This document shows positions 27,055 through 37,144 of a stretch of 52,087 nucleotides of DNA, piece after piece. Position 1 is the stretch's first letter. The number at the start of each line of letters is the position of its first letter. Origin of the DNA: Syntrophaceticus schinkii (GTDB lineage: Bacteria > Bacillota > DSM-12270 > Thermacetogeniales > Thermacetogeniaceae); NCBI RefSeq assembly GCF_000946815.1, contig NZ_CDRZ01000258.1, forward strand, positions 1 through 52,087. Reading direction: 5' to 3'. The position numbers and the translations under genes were made by a program. Below the pieces are notes generated by a model. It searched no databases. It was given only the letters and a program-made list of their open reading frames with translations, and was not told the origin of the DNA.

Positions 27055-29399
27055 CTTTCCTGATCACCTCACTCGCAATATAGACTTGCCCCAGAGAAAC
27101 CCCACCATCATTGGTCGGAACCTTCTTATGGCAGAGAGCCCTAAAGTCCTCTTCCGCCAGTCTCCGGCGCAGCAAGAGAAAGAGCAGTTTATTCTGGAAC
27201 ACCCCGCCGCTCAAGGCCACCAGATTCAGCCCTGTATTCTCCCGCATCTTTTTCAAAACCATAATGATCATTTCGGCAATTGTGCTGTGAAACCTTCCGG
27301 CGATCTCCGAAACTGGGGTGCCATCACTCAAATCCGCTAGAATCCCCTGGAAGATTCCCCGCACCCCAAGTGTGTAAGGCCTGGAACCGGTACATAACTC
27401 AAAACTGTATGTACCGGCAGCTTTTACATCTGCCAGGGTTTCCATCTCAATGGCCGCCTGCCCCTCATACTGCACTTTGGTGCAGATCCCCAGGAGAGCG
27501 GAAACAGCGTCAAAAAGGCGGCCACAGCTGGAGGTCAAAACAGTGTTGAATCTATTCTCCAACTGCCTTACCAGCACCTGCTGCTCTTCCCTGGACAGCT
27601 CAGGCAGATACCTTTGGGCGTATTTCAAACCGGCATCACCAAAAAGTTCATATAGGTAGGCGAAGGACATCCTGGATGGCCTTTTTATTGTAATCTCCCC
27701 GGGCAGCGGCAGATAGGAAAGATGTGCCATCCGCTCCAGGTTTGCCGGGGTGCCCGCAAAGAACTCAAACCCCCAGATGGCACCATCCAACCCGTAGCCT
27801 GTTCCATCACAGACAACTCCCAGAGCAGGCTCAGTCACCCGGTTTTCCGCCAGACAGCTGGCCATATGGGCGTGGTGGTGCTGGACGCCGATTTTTTGCA
27901 GCCCTTTAACGCTAGTCTCTTGAAGTCCCTTATCCCCGTTAAGCTCTTTTGACCCTTGAAGCCTTTTAGCCCCGTTAAGTCCCCTAGCCACTTTAAGCCC
28001 TTTAGCCCAGCGGGTTGCCAGATAATCCGGGTGAAGGTCGTAGACAACGACCTCCGGCTTTACATCCAGCATCGTTTCAAAGCGGGGGATGGTGTATAAA
28101 AACTGCTGATAGTTTCCGTAATGGTTGATATCCCCCAAATGCTGGCTGAGATAAGCTCCCCTTCCTTTGGTCATACAGAAGGTGCTTTTTAAATCCCCAC
28201 CACACCCCAGCATCACCGCAGGAGGCTCTACTGGCAGATCAACAGGCAGGGGCACATAACCCCGGGCGCGGCGGAAAATTTGCGCCTCCCCACCCACAAC
28301 AGCTGCCACCGAATCATCACAGCGGTTAAAGATCTTGCGGTTGTGCAAAAGGAAGTAGTCGGCAATCCCCTTCAGCTTCTTTAAGGCTTCGTCATTGTCG
28401 ATGATCAAGGGATCATCGCTGATATTGGCGCTGGTCATCACCAGGGTCTCCAACCCCTCATCAAAAAGAAGATGATGCAGGGGTGTATAAGGAAGCATTA
28501 CACCCAGTGTATTGATCCCCGGCGCAGTCTCAGGCGGCAGATCATCAAGACTCATCCGCTCCAGAATCACAATGGGATGTGCCGGACTCTCCAGCAGTTC
28601 TGCCTCCTGTGGGGAAATATGGCAGTACCTTTTGGCCACATCCAGGTCCTTGCACATCACTGCAAAGGGCTTGAACTCCCTCACTTTGCGTCGCCTTAAA
28701 GCCGCAACCGACTCTCCATTAGTGGCATCACAGACCAGGTGAAAGCCCCCCAGTCCCTTTACTGCCAGGATCTTACCCTCTTTCAAAAACTGATGTCCCA
28801 TCCCCGGATAAACATTCTCCTCCAGGTCGCACAGGGTAGTATGTGGCCCACACTCCGGGCAGCAGTTGGGTTGGGCGTGAAAGCGCCTGAACATGGGATC
28901 CTCAAACTCATGTGCACACTCCGGACACATGGGAAAATCCCGCATGGTGGTCTTCTCGCGGTCATAAGGAACATCCATGATAATAGTAAAGCGGGGGCCG
29001 CAGTTGGTGCAGTTGGTAAAGGGGTAGTGATAGCGGTGGTCATGCGGATCCATAACCTCACGATAGCAGTCCTCACAGGTGCTCACATCCGGGGAGATGA
29101 TCACATCCTTGTGGCCACTCTTCTCACTGTGCTTGATAAAGAAGTGGTCAAACCCTAGAGAATCCCGGGGCTTGATGCTGTGCTTGACAATCGATGGCCA
29201 ACTTGGGTGGGTGGTCGAGGATATCCTGTAAAAAGGCATCAACAATCTCTTCCGAGGCCTCGGCCCAGATGGTCACACCCTCCGAAGAATTCAATATCCA
29301 CCCCTTGATCCCGTATTTATTAGCCAAACGAAAAACAGTGGGGCGAAACCCTACCCCCTGAACTACCCCTTCAATCCGAATCTCCCGGGCAACTGTCAT
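27017..29399 (-). CDS. hypF: carbamoyltransferase HypF (one-base frame break near the N-terminus)
   Basis: Transfers a carbamoyl group to HypE. Order: acylphosphatase domain (REIRIEGVVQGVGFRPTVFRLA), two zinc fingers (CEDCYREV, NCTNCGPRFT, CPECAHEF, CCPECGP), YrdC-like domain (AVKGLGGFHLVCDA) and Kae1-like domain with VQHHHAHMAS. The ATG at 29399 has GGGGAG upstream. A one-base excess around 29190-29202 separates the acylphosphatase domain from the rest; removing it joins HPPKLA to IVKHSIK. Between YLATRW and IGVQHHHAH is an unusual 35-residue insert of hexapeptide repeats (27905-28011), absent from typical HypF. It overlaps hypC. Confidence 0.94.
27905..28011 (-). repeat. in-frame 18-bp repeat array inside hypF
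   Basis: Five to six degenerate 18-bp units encode KGLKVA, RGLNGA, KRLQGS, KELNGD, KGLQET and a final SVKGLQ. The array lies just before the conserved HHHAH motif and would form a lysine-rich loop on the Kae1-like domain. Confidence 0.75.
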
Positions 29400-29467
29400 G
29401 CCAACTCCCCCCATCTGTTATTGCATGACTACTTTTATTGTAACACTACGGGGGAGGGGTGTAAATT

Positions 29468-29607
29468 GGTGACAGAGGGACGGGGGTCATGTCATCCTGG
29501 ATGACATGACCCCCGTCCCTCTGTCACCTCCCGTCCCTCTGTCACCTCCCCGTCCCTCTGTCACCTCCCCGTCCCTCTGTCACCTCCCCGTCCCTCTGTC
29601 ACCTCCC
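29468..29607. repeat. 30-bp perfect palindrome followed by a 19-bp tandem array
   Basis: 29468-29497 and 29499-29528 are exact reverse complements around a single central T, with GGTGACAGAGGGACGGGG as the outer part. Four more copies of CCCCGTCCCTCTGTCACCT follow to 29607. The array enters the end of the glucoamylase gene: its last residues (VTEGRGGDRGTGR) are repeat translation. Confidence 0.9.
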
Positions 29608-31561
29608 ACTTGTCTATGTAGTTGGCTACTGCCAGGATGAAGGTGCTGTGTGACCAGGTAAGGGGCGCCACAGATAAGGGTTCTCCTGTATAGGGGTGGA
29701 ACTGCTCTGCTAAAATTCCGCTTTCCATGGCGCGATCTGCCGCCCATTCCAGGATGGACCTGGCCTGGGCCAGTTCTTCTTTGGTTTTGGCCTTGGCGGC
29801 GTACCACTCAGCCAGCCAGAGGGTGGTTATTATCCAGGGGCTGCCGGGAACATTTTCAATATCATCACTCATCCGGTAGTACCAGTCAGCTGTATAGCGA
29901 GCCAGCCCTCCTACCCATGTATTTACCCTTAACCCTTCCTCAACCGCTTTCATGGTCCTCTCCACCCGGGGGTCATCAGCCGGGAAAACACCAAAGCCAA
30001 AAAGCCCATAAAGGCTGGAATCAAGAGTAAAATCGGGGATCGGCTCCATTTTTCCTTCCCTTTGGCGGTAATAGATCCCCCGCAGGAAACGCCCCACTTT
30101 TTCATGATAGAGATAGCGTTCCATACCTTCCCGTACCTCTTCGGCACCCTGACGGTAATGCTCCGCACTCCTTGTATCACCGAAGAGATTCCCTAAATTG
30201 GCAGCAGCCATCAAACCTGCATGAACAGAGGCTGCAGTAAAACTGAAAACCCCCCACCTCTCCTCCCAGAGATCATAGCTAGACAGAGGAAGGCCTGTTT
30301 GGGGATCACGGAATTGGAGTAGAAAATCACCCATTTTTTTGGCAAGATTCCAGTAAAAAGGCGCCATTTCCTCGAAATCATGGCACTGCCGGTAGTGATG
30401 CCAGAGGGCACAGCTTACCAGTGCTGTTTCATCCTCCTGAATGGGAAGTTGCTCTCTGGCATCCCTTATCAAGGGATACCAGCCAGACCCCGGGGAGCCA
30501 TCAGGATTATATCTCTGTAAATTATAACCACCATCAGTGATCATTTGGGCGGACAACCGAAAAAAGCGCACAGGTATCTCGGGAAAACCCACCCGGTCCA
30601 GTGCAACAGCAACAAGTGCAGCATCCCGCGGCCAGATATAGTTGTAGGTATCCCGGGCAGTGGCCAGGATATCGCTGTCAGTTGCCGCTAAGATGGCACC
30701 ATTGTTATCGCAGTGTGTGCGCACAATGAGCAGGCTCTGCTTAAAGAGCTTGCTCACCTTTTCAGGGAGGTCGCCAAAATTCCAGTCATGTCTGTTTACC
30801 CAGTTTCGACAGTAGTCCATAGTTTCCTGAAGGAGATAGCCAGGTCCATGGTCACGTACCAAATTATCTAATTCCCGCACAGCCTCAAGTCGATCCCCTA
30901 AAGCTATCCAGTACCAAAGGTTTTCCTCCTCCCTTGCCTCTAGGTTTATTTCAAAACTAATAGTGCTGTCCACGGACCCGTGGTCAATGGGGTTTCCCCC
31001 TAGCCAACCATCTTCAGCATCCCTCCAGGTGCCCTCTGCCCCTAGAAAACGCTTGCGGCCCGTTGCATATTGGAAGATCCCTCTTCCCTGAGCCGCTCCA
31101 TTGGCCAGCAGATAGATATCGCGTTTATAGTGGCAGATGCCCCGGGAGACAGGGTCAAAAAGGGCGGTATCACCGATGTTATTTTCACTTATAGAGAAAT
31201 CATGGTTGAAAAATATCCTCATCCGGCGTGGCCAGTTTCTTAAATTTTTTATCGTCATTTTTCTGACAAAAATATTAAAATGTGGGTGCACACCATCATT
31301 GATCTGCACATCCAGCCCCATCTTTTCATTGATTGCCTGTACAAAGGTAACCAGACTGTCCTCCTGGTAGCCTAGCTTTTTTTGCCAGTCATCTTCCCAC
31401 AGCCATGAAAAATGGCCGCCCTCCCAAAAACCGGTGCTGCAGCGCTGCCCTCCGATATGATTTTCCATTCCCACAACAGGATAGTAAAGATCCCGCATAT
31501 TTAGTTGGCTGTCAAAATTGATCAACATGTTTCCATTACCCACTACCAGTGCTCTCGGCAT
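29561..31561 (-). CDS. GH15 glucoamylase-type glycoside hydrolase
   Basis: Hydrolyses alpha-1,4 (and alpha-1,6) glucosidic bonds of starch, glycogen or shorter glucans. About 666 aa: N-terminal beta-sandwich (PRALVVGNGNMLINFD, DLYYPVVG), linker, then the (alpha/alpha)6 barrel from about residue 290. Catalytic acid region SSYDLWEER and catalytic base region GILAEQFHPYTGEPLSVAPLTWSH are intact. No signal peptide, so it is probably cytosolic and mobilises stored polymer. AAGGAG eight bases before the ATG at 31561. The extreme C-terminus after YIDKWE comes from the invading repeat array. Divergent from DUF4912 with 180 bp between. Confidence 0.93.
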   Translation of the reverse strand: MPRALVVGNGNMLINFDSQLNMRDLYYPVVGMENHIGGQRCSTGFWEGGHFSWLWEDDWQKKLGYQEDSLVTFVQAINEKMGLDVQINDGVHPHFNIFVRKMTIKNLRNWPRRMRIFFNHDFSISENNIGDTALFDPVSRGICHYKRDIYLLANGAAQGRGIFQYATGRKRFLGAEGTWRDAEDGWLGGNPIDHGSVDSTISFEINLEAREEENLWYWIALGDRLEAVRELDNLVRDHGPGYLLQETMDYCRNWVNRHDWNFGDLPEKVSKLFKQSLLIVRTHCDNNGAILAATDSDILATARDTYNYIWPRDAALVAVALDRVGFPEIPVRFFRLSAQMITDGGYNLQRYNPDGSPGSGWYPLIRDAREQLPIQEDETALVSCALWHHYRQCHDFEEMAPFYWNLAKKMGDFLLQFRDPQTGLPLSSYDLWEERWGVFSFTAASVHAGLMAAANLGNLFGDTRSAEHYRQGAEEVREGMERYLYHEKVGRFLRGIYYRQREGKMEPIPDFTLDSSLYGLFGFGVFPADDPRVERTMKAVEEGLRVNTWVGGLARYTADWYYRMSDDIENVPGSPWIITTLWLAEWYAAKAKTKEELAQARSILEWAADRAMESGILAEQFHPYTGEPLSVAPLTWSHSTFILAVANYIDKWEVTEGRGGDRGTGR

Positions 31562-31743
31562 CCGCAAATCTCCTTATCTAGTAAATTTGCCTGAATGCAA
31601 TAAACTAATTGACATTGGACATAATACAAGAGAATTGTTTTTCCTTTTCAATTAATCATTTTTATCATTTTTCCCGAACGCCGAAGAATTAATCTCTATT
31701 TTTTGAGACGGGTCGTGACACCCAAAAGAAGGAGGGAGTCAGG

Positions 31744-32511
31744 GTGGCCCTGTGGGAACTTTTTCTTTTATTACTAGCAATATTAGTTGTAGGAGGTCTG
31801 GCTTGGATGTTCAATAAGAAGCTTTCCGGAAGTCGACCCTACCGGAAGAAAATTCAATCTGCTCAAGAAAAAACACCCGAGAGCAGCCGGCCTATCCAGC
31901 AAAAAGAGGATATGGAGGTTGCGGAGGAGGTGACACCACCACTCTCACACCAGGTACCCCAGCAGGAAAAACATCATATTTTACCGGAAATCCCTCATTC
32001 CTACGGGGATACCTTCATTACCGCAATTGCCCGGGATCCTTACTGGATCTTTGCCTACTGGGAAATCAGCGAAGCTACAAAAGAAGATATTGCTGCACGT
32101 TTCGGCCATGATGCCTGGGAGTCATCCCGCCCAGTGCTTAAAGTATATGATGCTACAAACCTTTACTTTTTTGACTCCCGGGAGGCAGCAGAAATACAGA
32201 TCAACGGCTATGCCAGTAACTGGTATATCAACACCGGGATGCCTGGCCACAACTATCTTATAGAACTTGGCCGCATTCTCACTGATGGAACCTATGTCTT
32301 TATCGCCCGTTCCAACATGGTGAGCACACCCCGAGACGATGTTTCTGAAATCGTCGATTTGGAGTGGCTGCTTCCCACGGAATATGAAAAACGGGTTTAC
32401 GGAAGGTATATAGAAATACATGGCTCACCTGGCTTTATCGAGGAAATGGCATTAAAAGCTGTTGCAGCCAAAGAACATGAAGAATACATCGGTTCCCCCA
32501 TGAACTGGTAA
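31744..32511 (+). CDS. DUF4912 domain protein with N-terminal membrane anchor
   Basis: 255 aa. One N-terminal hydrophobic segment (LWELFLLLLAILVVGGLAW), a proline- and glutamate-rich linker to about residue 75, then a DUF4912 domain (YGDTFITAIARDPYWIFAYWEIS ... YNYLIELG-like core ... FIARSNMVSTPRD). Such domains usually lie beside GH57 branching enzymes and GT4 synthases in Firmicutes; a carbohydrate-binding or scaffolding role is suspected but not shown. GTG start with AAGGAGGGAG upstream. Ends 23 bp before the GH57 gene, so co-transcribed. Confidence 0.85.
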   Translation: MALWELFLLLLAILVVGGLAWMFNKKLSGSRPYRKKIQSAQEKTPESSRPIQQKEDMEVAEEVTPPLSHQVPQQEKHHILPEIPHSYGDTFITAIARDPYWIFAYWEISEATKEDIAARFGHDAWESSRPVLKVYDATNLYFFDSREAAEIQINGYASNWYINTGMPGHNYLIELGRILTDGTYVFIARSNMVSTPRDDVSEIVDLEWLLPTEYEKRVYGRYIEIHGSPGFIEEMALKAVAAKEHEEYIGSPMNW

Positions 32512-32534
32512 ATATCACTGGAAGGGAAGAAATT

Positions 32535-34175
32535 ATGACAAAAGGTTACTTTGCTTTGATTTTACACGCTCACCTCCCCTATGTCCGCCATCCGGAACAT
32601 GAATATTTTTTAGAGGAAAAGTGGTTTTACGAAGCGATCACAGAAACCTACCTCCCCCTCCTCTGGACCTTTGAAAAGCTGGCAGAAGATGGGGTCGATT
32701 TCCGGGTTACTTTTAACCTCTCACCAACACTGCTTTCAATGTTCAATGATGAACTCCTCCGGCAGCGTTATGTCCGTCATTTGGAGCACCTTCTGGAACT
32801 GGCCAACAAGGAAGAGGCCCGCACAAGATACCAGCCGGAGTTTCATGGCAACGCCCTGATGTACCGGGATCTGCTCTCCCGTGCACACTACCTCTTTACA
32901 GAAAAATACCGCTGGAACCTTGTAGAAGCCTTTAAACGGCTTCAGGATGCCGGTAAACTGGAAATTATCACATCCGGAGCCACCCACGGCTACTTTCCCT
33001 TGTTAGGGGTGCAGAGGGAAGTTATCAACGCCCAGGTAGCAATAGCCGTTGATCTCTATGAGCGCTGCTTCGGGCGGCGCCCAACAGGATTCTGGCTGCC
33101 GGAGTGCGGTTTTAAACCAGAAGATGACAGAATATTAAAAAAACATGGCATTAAATATTTTTTTGTTGAGAATCATGGGATTCTCTATGCTTCCCCACGC
33201 CCCAAGTTTGGAAATTACGCCCCCATTTACTGTCCCTCCGGTGTGGCAGCCTTTGGCAGGGATAGAGAATCATCAAAACAGGTTTGGAGCGCAAAAGAGG
33301 GGTATCCTGGGGATTTTAACTACCGCGATTTTTATCGGGATATCGGCTATGATCTGGATCTTTCCTATATCGGGCCTTACCTTCCCGATGGCCACATCCG
33401 TACACACACTGGAATCAAATACTACCGGATCACCGGCACCAGTGACCACAAAGAGCCCTATGTCAGATCCTGGGCCTTGGAAAAGGCAGCAGAGCATGCA
33501 GGGAACTTCATGTTCAACCGCGAAAAGCAGATAGAGTGGCTTGCCGGAATTTTCGATCGCAAGCCGATAATCGTTGCCCCCTATGATGCTGAGCTATTCG
33601 GTCACTGGTGGTTTGAGGGACCCCAATGGATTGACTTCTTGATTCGAAAGATCCGCTATGACCAAAAGAACATTGAGATGATCACCCCGGGTGATTACCT
33701 GAACATCTTCCCCTGTAATCAGGTATCAACTCCCTGTGAATCCAGTTGGGGTTGGAAGGGCTATCATGAGGTGTGGCTGAATGGTGCCAACGACTGGACC
33801 TGGCGGCATCTACATAAGGCTGGAGAACGAATGATCGAACTGTCCAATACCTATCCAGAGTCAGAAGGCATACAGAGGCGCGCCCTCAATCAGGCAGCCA
33901 GAGAACTCCTCCTGGCACAAAGCAGTGACTGGCCGTTTATTATGAAAACCGGAACAATGGTGGAATATGCTAAAATGCGTTTCCAATCACATATCGCCAA
34001 CTTTAACAGGATTTATGAAGAAGTTAAAAGGAACTCCATCGATGAAGGGTGGCTGAGCTGGATAGAGAGCTGCAACAACCTCTTTCCCGAGATCGACTAC
34101 CGAGTCTACCAGACACATCATGTAACCGATCTCCCGGGCCCGCTGTCCCAACAAACGGCAGCAGTTAGTGGTTAG
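32535..34175 (+). CDS. GH57 family 1,4-alpha-glucan branching enzyme (DUF1957 type)
   Basis: Introduces alpha-1,6 branches into alpha-glucan. 546 aa. GH57 motifs: LHAHLPYVRHPE at the N-terminus, GATHGYFPLL, WLPECGF with the nucleophile glutamate, and APYDAELFGHWWFEGP with the acid/base aspartate; then the C-terminal helical DUF1957 region with SSWGWKGYHEVWLNG. No signal peptide. The final residues (AAVSG and stop) lie inside a GGTTAGT heptamer run that continues downstream, as in dnaE. Follows DUF4912 in one operon and is closed by a terminator at 34295. Confidence 0.94.
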   Translation: MTKGYFALILHAHLPYVRHPEHEYFLEEKWFYEAITETYLPLLWTFEKLAEDGVDFRVTFNLSPTLLSMFNDELLRQRYVRHLEHLLELANKEEARTRYQPEFHGNALMYRDLLSRAHYLFTEKYRWNLVEAFKRLQDAGKLEIITSGATHGYFPLLGVQREVINAQVAIAVDLYERCFGRRPTGFWLPECGFKPEDDRILKKHGIKYFFVENHGILYASPRPKFGNYAPIYCPSGVAAFGRDRESSKQVWSAKEGYPGDFNYRDFYRDIGYDLDLSYIGPYLPDGHIRTHTGIKYYRITGTSDHKEPYVRSWALEKAAEHAGNFMFNREKQIEWLAGIFDRKPIIVAPYDAELFGHWWFEGPQWIDFLIRKIRYDQKNIEMITPGDYLNIFPCNQVSTPCESSWGWKGYHEVWLNGANDWTWRHLHKAGERMIELSNTYPESEGIQRRALNQAARELLLAQSSDWPFIMKTGTMVEYAKMRFQSHIANFNRIYEEVKRNSIDEGWLSWIESCNNLFPEIDYRVYQTHHVTDLPGPLSQQTAAVSG

Positions 34176-34294
34176 TGGTTGGTGGTTCGAAAAAAGATGA
34201 TAGTGCACAACGCGCGCAAGGGAAATAAACTAACCTGTGCCTTGACTGAAAGAACCAGTGCTCTAACCTTTCAAATAACTAATATTCGGGTAGA

Positions 34295-34334
34295 AAAGAT
34301 TGACCCCCGCATAAACGGGAGTCATCTTTTTTGC
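34295..34334 (+). terminator. terminator of the DUF4912-GH57 transcript
   Basis: AAAGATTGACCCCCG, loop CATAAA, CGGGAGTCATCTTTTTT. A 13-bp stem with one bulge and one mismatch, and a six-T tail. Confidence 0.8.
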
Positions 34335-34348
34335 TTAACCTTCTAGGG

Positions 34349-34398
34349 ACGGTTCTCTTGATCCAGCTTTTTTAAGAAAGCCGGATCAAGAGAACCGT
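34349..34398. repeat. long REP-like hairpin, GACGGTTCT family
   Basis: Arms ACGGTTCTCTTGATCC and GGATCAAGAGAACCGT pair perfectly over 16 bp, with a second inner stem GCTTTTTTAAGAAAGC. It sits just beyond the terminator. Confidence 0.8.
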
Positions 34399-34672
34399 GA
34401 ATCTGTATAAAAAGTACTGGGTTTGAACACCATAATACGTAGATTCATTCACTGCAAGGCATGCCATATGTTGTGGTGTCGGACTACAACAAATTCCCAC
34501 AATCTACCGTCCCCTTGATCCATTGACCCTCTCTGGTACAGGTTCAGGACATGGGTAACACTATGCCCCCAGTCTAATCACTAACTTGCCAATCACCAAC
34601 GACCACTAAACTGTCCCCTTTACACGCAGAAATGCACCAGGAACCGTCCCCAGTGCACGTCCTGTGATCGCG

Positions 34673-37144
34673 TTACTTCAGAATGTCTTGGATTTTTTGT
34701 ACGTACATGTCGGTCAGGGATTCGGCGGTTTCTTGGTTGAAGGCTTCACTGTATACTCTGCAGACCGGTTCATCGGCATCCGGGAGTATGAGTGCCCACC
34801 CCTCGGGGTGTTGTACTTTGATCCCTTCTGCTGTTTCGATTTTTTGTTCGCCTGACTCCTCTGCCAGATGGCGCAGCACTTTACCTTTATCATTCCAATC
34901 GACATCTACATCTCTCCTGACTGTGACAAATCCAGGGAGTTCAGCCAGAACCTCTGACAGCGTCCTTTCCCGGCGCGCCAGGTATTCGGCAAGTGAAGTC
35001 AAAACTGCAAGAGCATCGCTGTAGAGGAGAAACTGGGGGCAACGTTGCTGTGAGGCGCACACATCCTCTTCTAGAAATGTCTGCATCATAGACCAGGGCG
35101 CTGTTTTTGTGCGTCTGACATCCCCTCCCTGCTGTCGTGCCATCTCCACCACCGATTCAGGAGCTGTTACCGGAAAGGCTAAAATGGAGTTTTGGTTGGA
35201 CTGCATAGTGATCAGGGAAAGGAGTGCATAAAATCTGTCCTCACTGACAATCCGCCCTTGATCATCAACCAGCACCACCCCTTCACCACCTGAATCCAGC
35301 ACAGCACCATAATTAGCTCCCTGCTCCCGCACAACCTCACCGAACTGTTCCGCGGCTTTCAGCAGTTCCGAAAAGGTCTGGGAATGCGTGCGAGGAGCAG
35401 CAAAGGTGATCACCTGACAGCCCAGGGCATCAAAGAGACCTGGAAGCAGAGCACCAAGCTGGCTGGGGTCGTAATCGACAACGATCCTGTATCGTTTACG
35501 CCTGATCAGCTCCCGATCGAGGAATTTCAACAGATAGTTGATATAAGAACGGTTGACATCAGGCAGATATTCCACCGGGTGAATTTCTTCCTTCATCGCG
35601 TAGCGGTATTCCTCGCGGCTCAGCAGGCCCTCCACCTTGCGCTGTTCTCCGCGAGAGCAGTCCGCTCCGCGATCATTCATCAAACGAACGTTGATTTTAT
35701 TGTGGCCCACCCGATAGATGTGCACCCCTCCTAATAAATCGAAGGCGCGGATCCCGTAGCGGTGTACCGGCATGGTTACTTTTCTCAGATCAACAACTTG
35801 CAGGCCACTGCTCATCAGACCGGAAAGAACGGCATTTTTGATGACCTGGGTATCAGGGTATCCATCTGAGCCCAAGGAAAGCCTTCCTTGTTTGGCGAGA
35901 CTTGAACCCAGGGCCAGCCCAAGGCAGCAGGCAAAATCCGGAGTGATCTCTGTGAAGAGGTCCCCGGTAATACCGCTGTTGCCGAAAAGCCGCGCCCTGC
36001 CGCAGTTTCCCCACACAAGGCTCTTAGACAACCTCGTTCCCTTTTCCACCCACTTCTCCGGCCAGATCTTGACCCCGGGCTTGATCACACTCCCTTCACC
36101 AACAACACTCCTATCTCCGATCATAGATCCCTCAAAAGCCCTGGCACTTGACAGCAGTAGGGCACCTTTTCCTAAAACCGCTCCCCGCAGTTCCGCTCCT
36201 TCCCCTACCATGGAATTATCCCAGAGGATACACCTTTTCAGGGATGATCCCTGTCTGATCTGCACCCCATTACCCAGCACAGCCAGGGGACCGATACTGG
36301 CATTGGGGCCGATGATACAGTCATCGCCGATGACAACCGGCGGGATCAATGATGCTGATGCATCAACTTGCACATTTTCGCCCATCCATATTCCGGCACT
36401 GGCCTCTCTGCCAGGTAAGGAAAGAAGTGTGCCCTTCTTTTCCAGGATGTCAAACTGTGATTGCATATACTGCTCTGCATTGCCAATATCACACCAGTAC
36501 CCTTCGGTTACAAAGGCGTAAAGGGGTTCACCAGCAGCCAACAGACGCGGGAAAAGGTCTTTGGAAAAGTCAACCATCTTGTTTGCATCGATATATTCCA
36601 GGATCTCCGGCTCCAAAATGTAAATCCCTGTGTTGACAGTATCGCTGAACACCTCCCCCCAACCCGGCTTTTCCAGGAAGCGCACAATCCTCCCTTGCCC
36701 ATTTGTAATCACAACCCCATACTCCAGGGGGCAGGTAACCGTCGTCAGAACCAGTGTCGCCAGAGCTTTCTTCTGTCGATGAAACTCAAAGGCCTCCTGC
36801 AAACTGCAGTCGGTCAGTGCATCCCCACTGATCACCACAAAGGTTTCATCCAGAAAAGCAGCGGCATTTTTTACACTTCCTGCTGTACCCAGGGGTGTAT
36901 CCTCAGTGAAATACCTCAGCTTGACACCGCGACCAAAATTGCTGCCATCACCAAAATAACCCTTGATCTCCTCAGGGAGGTACTGCAGGGTAACAGCAGT
37001 TTCGGTAATATTGTGGCGACCAAGCAATTCGACAATGTGCTCCATACAGGGACGGTTCAGCACCGGCACCATGGGTTTGGGCAGAGCACAGGTCAGAGGG
37101 CGGAGGCGTGACCCCTCTCCTCCAGCCATGATCACTGCTTTCAA
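34673..37144 (-). CDS. sugar-1-phosphate nucleotidyltransferase fused to a degenerate phosphomannomutase-like domain
   Basis: 823 aa. Residues 1-235 form the nucleotidyltransferase ([36 protein letters not shown]), followed by left-handed beta-helix hexapeptide repeats to about 370. From 390 on comes a phosphohexomutase fold. That fold lacks key residues: where mutases have TxSHNP it reads YRVGHNK, without the phosphoserine, and where they have DGDxDR it reads LDSGGEGV. The C-terminal part is therefore probably not a mutase and may be regulatory or sugar-binding. Starts at a TTG at 37144 overlapping the stop of the corrected GT4 gene. Likely supplies or senses an activated sugar for the polymer made by its neighbours; the actual nucleotide and sugar are not determined. 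Confidence 0.88.
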   Translation of the reverse strand: MKAVIMAGGEGSRLRPLTCALPKPMVPVLNRPCMEHIVELLGRHNITETAVTLQYLPEEIKGYFGDGSNFGRGVKLRYFTEDTPLGTAGSVKNAAAFLDETFVVISGDALTDCSLQEAFEFHRQKKALATLVLTTVTCPLEYGVVITNGQGRIVRFLEKPGWGEVFSDTVNTGIYILEPEILEYIDANKMVDFSKDLFPRLLAAGEPLYAFVTEGYWCDIGNAEQYMQSQFDILEKKGTLLSLPGREASAGIWMGENVQVDASASLIPPVVIGDDCIIGPNASIGPLAVLGNGVQIRQGSSLKRCILWDNSMVGEGAELRGAVLGKGALLLSSARAFEGSMIGDRSVVGEGSVIKPGVKIWPEKWVEKGTRLSKSLVWGNCGRARLFGNSGITGDLFTEITPDFACCLGLALGSSLAKQGRLSLGSDGYPDTQVIKNAVLSGLMSSGLQVVDLRKVTMPVHRYGIRAFDLLGGVHIYRVGHNKINVRLMNDRGADCSRGEQRKVEGLLSREEYRYAMKEEIHPVEYLPDVNRSYINYLLKFLDRELIRRKRYRIVVDYDPSQLGALLPGLFDALGCQVITFAAPRTHSQTFSELLKAAEQFGEVVREQGANYGAVLDSGGEGVVLVDDQGRIVSEDRFYALLSLITMQSNQNSILAFPVTAPESVVEMARQQGGDVRRTKTAPWSMMQTFLEEDVCASQQRCPQFLLYSDALAVLTSLAEYLARRERTLSEVLAELPGFVTVRRDVDVDWNDKGKVLRHLAEESGEQKIETAEGIKVQHPEGWALILPDADEPVCRVYSEAFNQETAESLTDMYVQKIQDILK

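Larger units (their letters stand above)
34176..34672. other. gap with terminator, REP-like hairpin and repeat relics
   Basis: About 500 bp, no ORF. Begins with GGTTAGTGGTTGGTGG heptamers, then the terminator at 34295-34334 and the hairpin at 34349-34398. Around 34575-34645 are AATCACTAACTTGCC and AGGAACCGTCCCCAG, further members of the heptamer and GACGGTTCT families. Confidence 0.5.
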
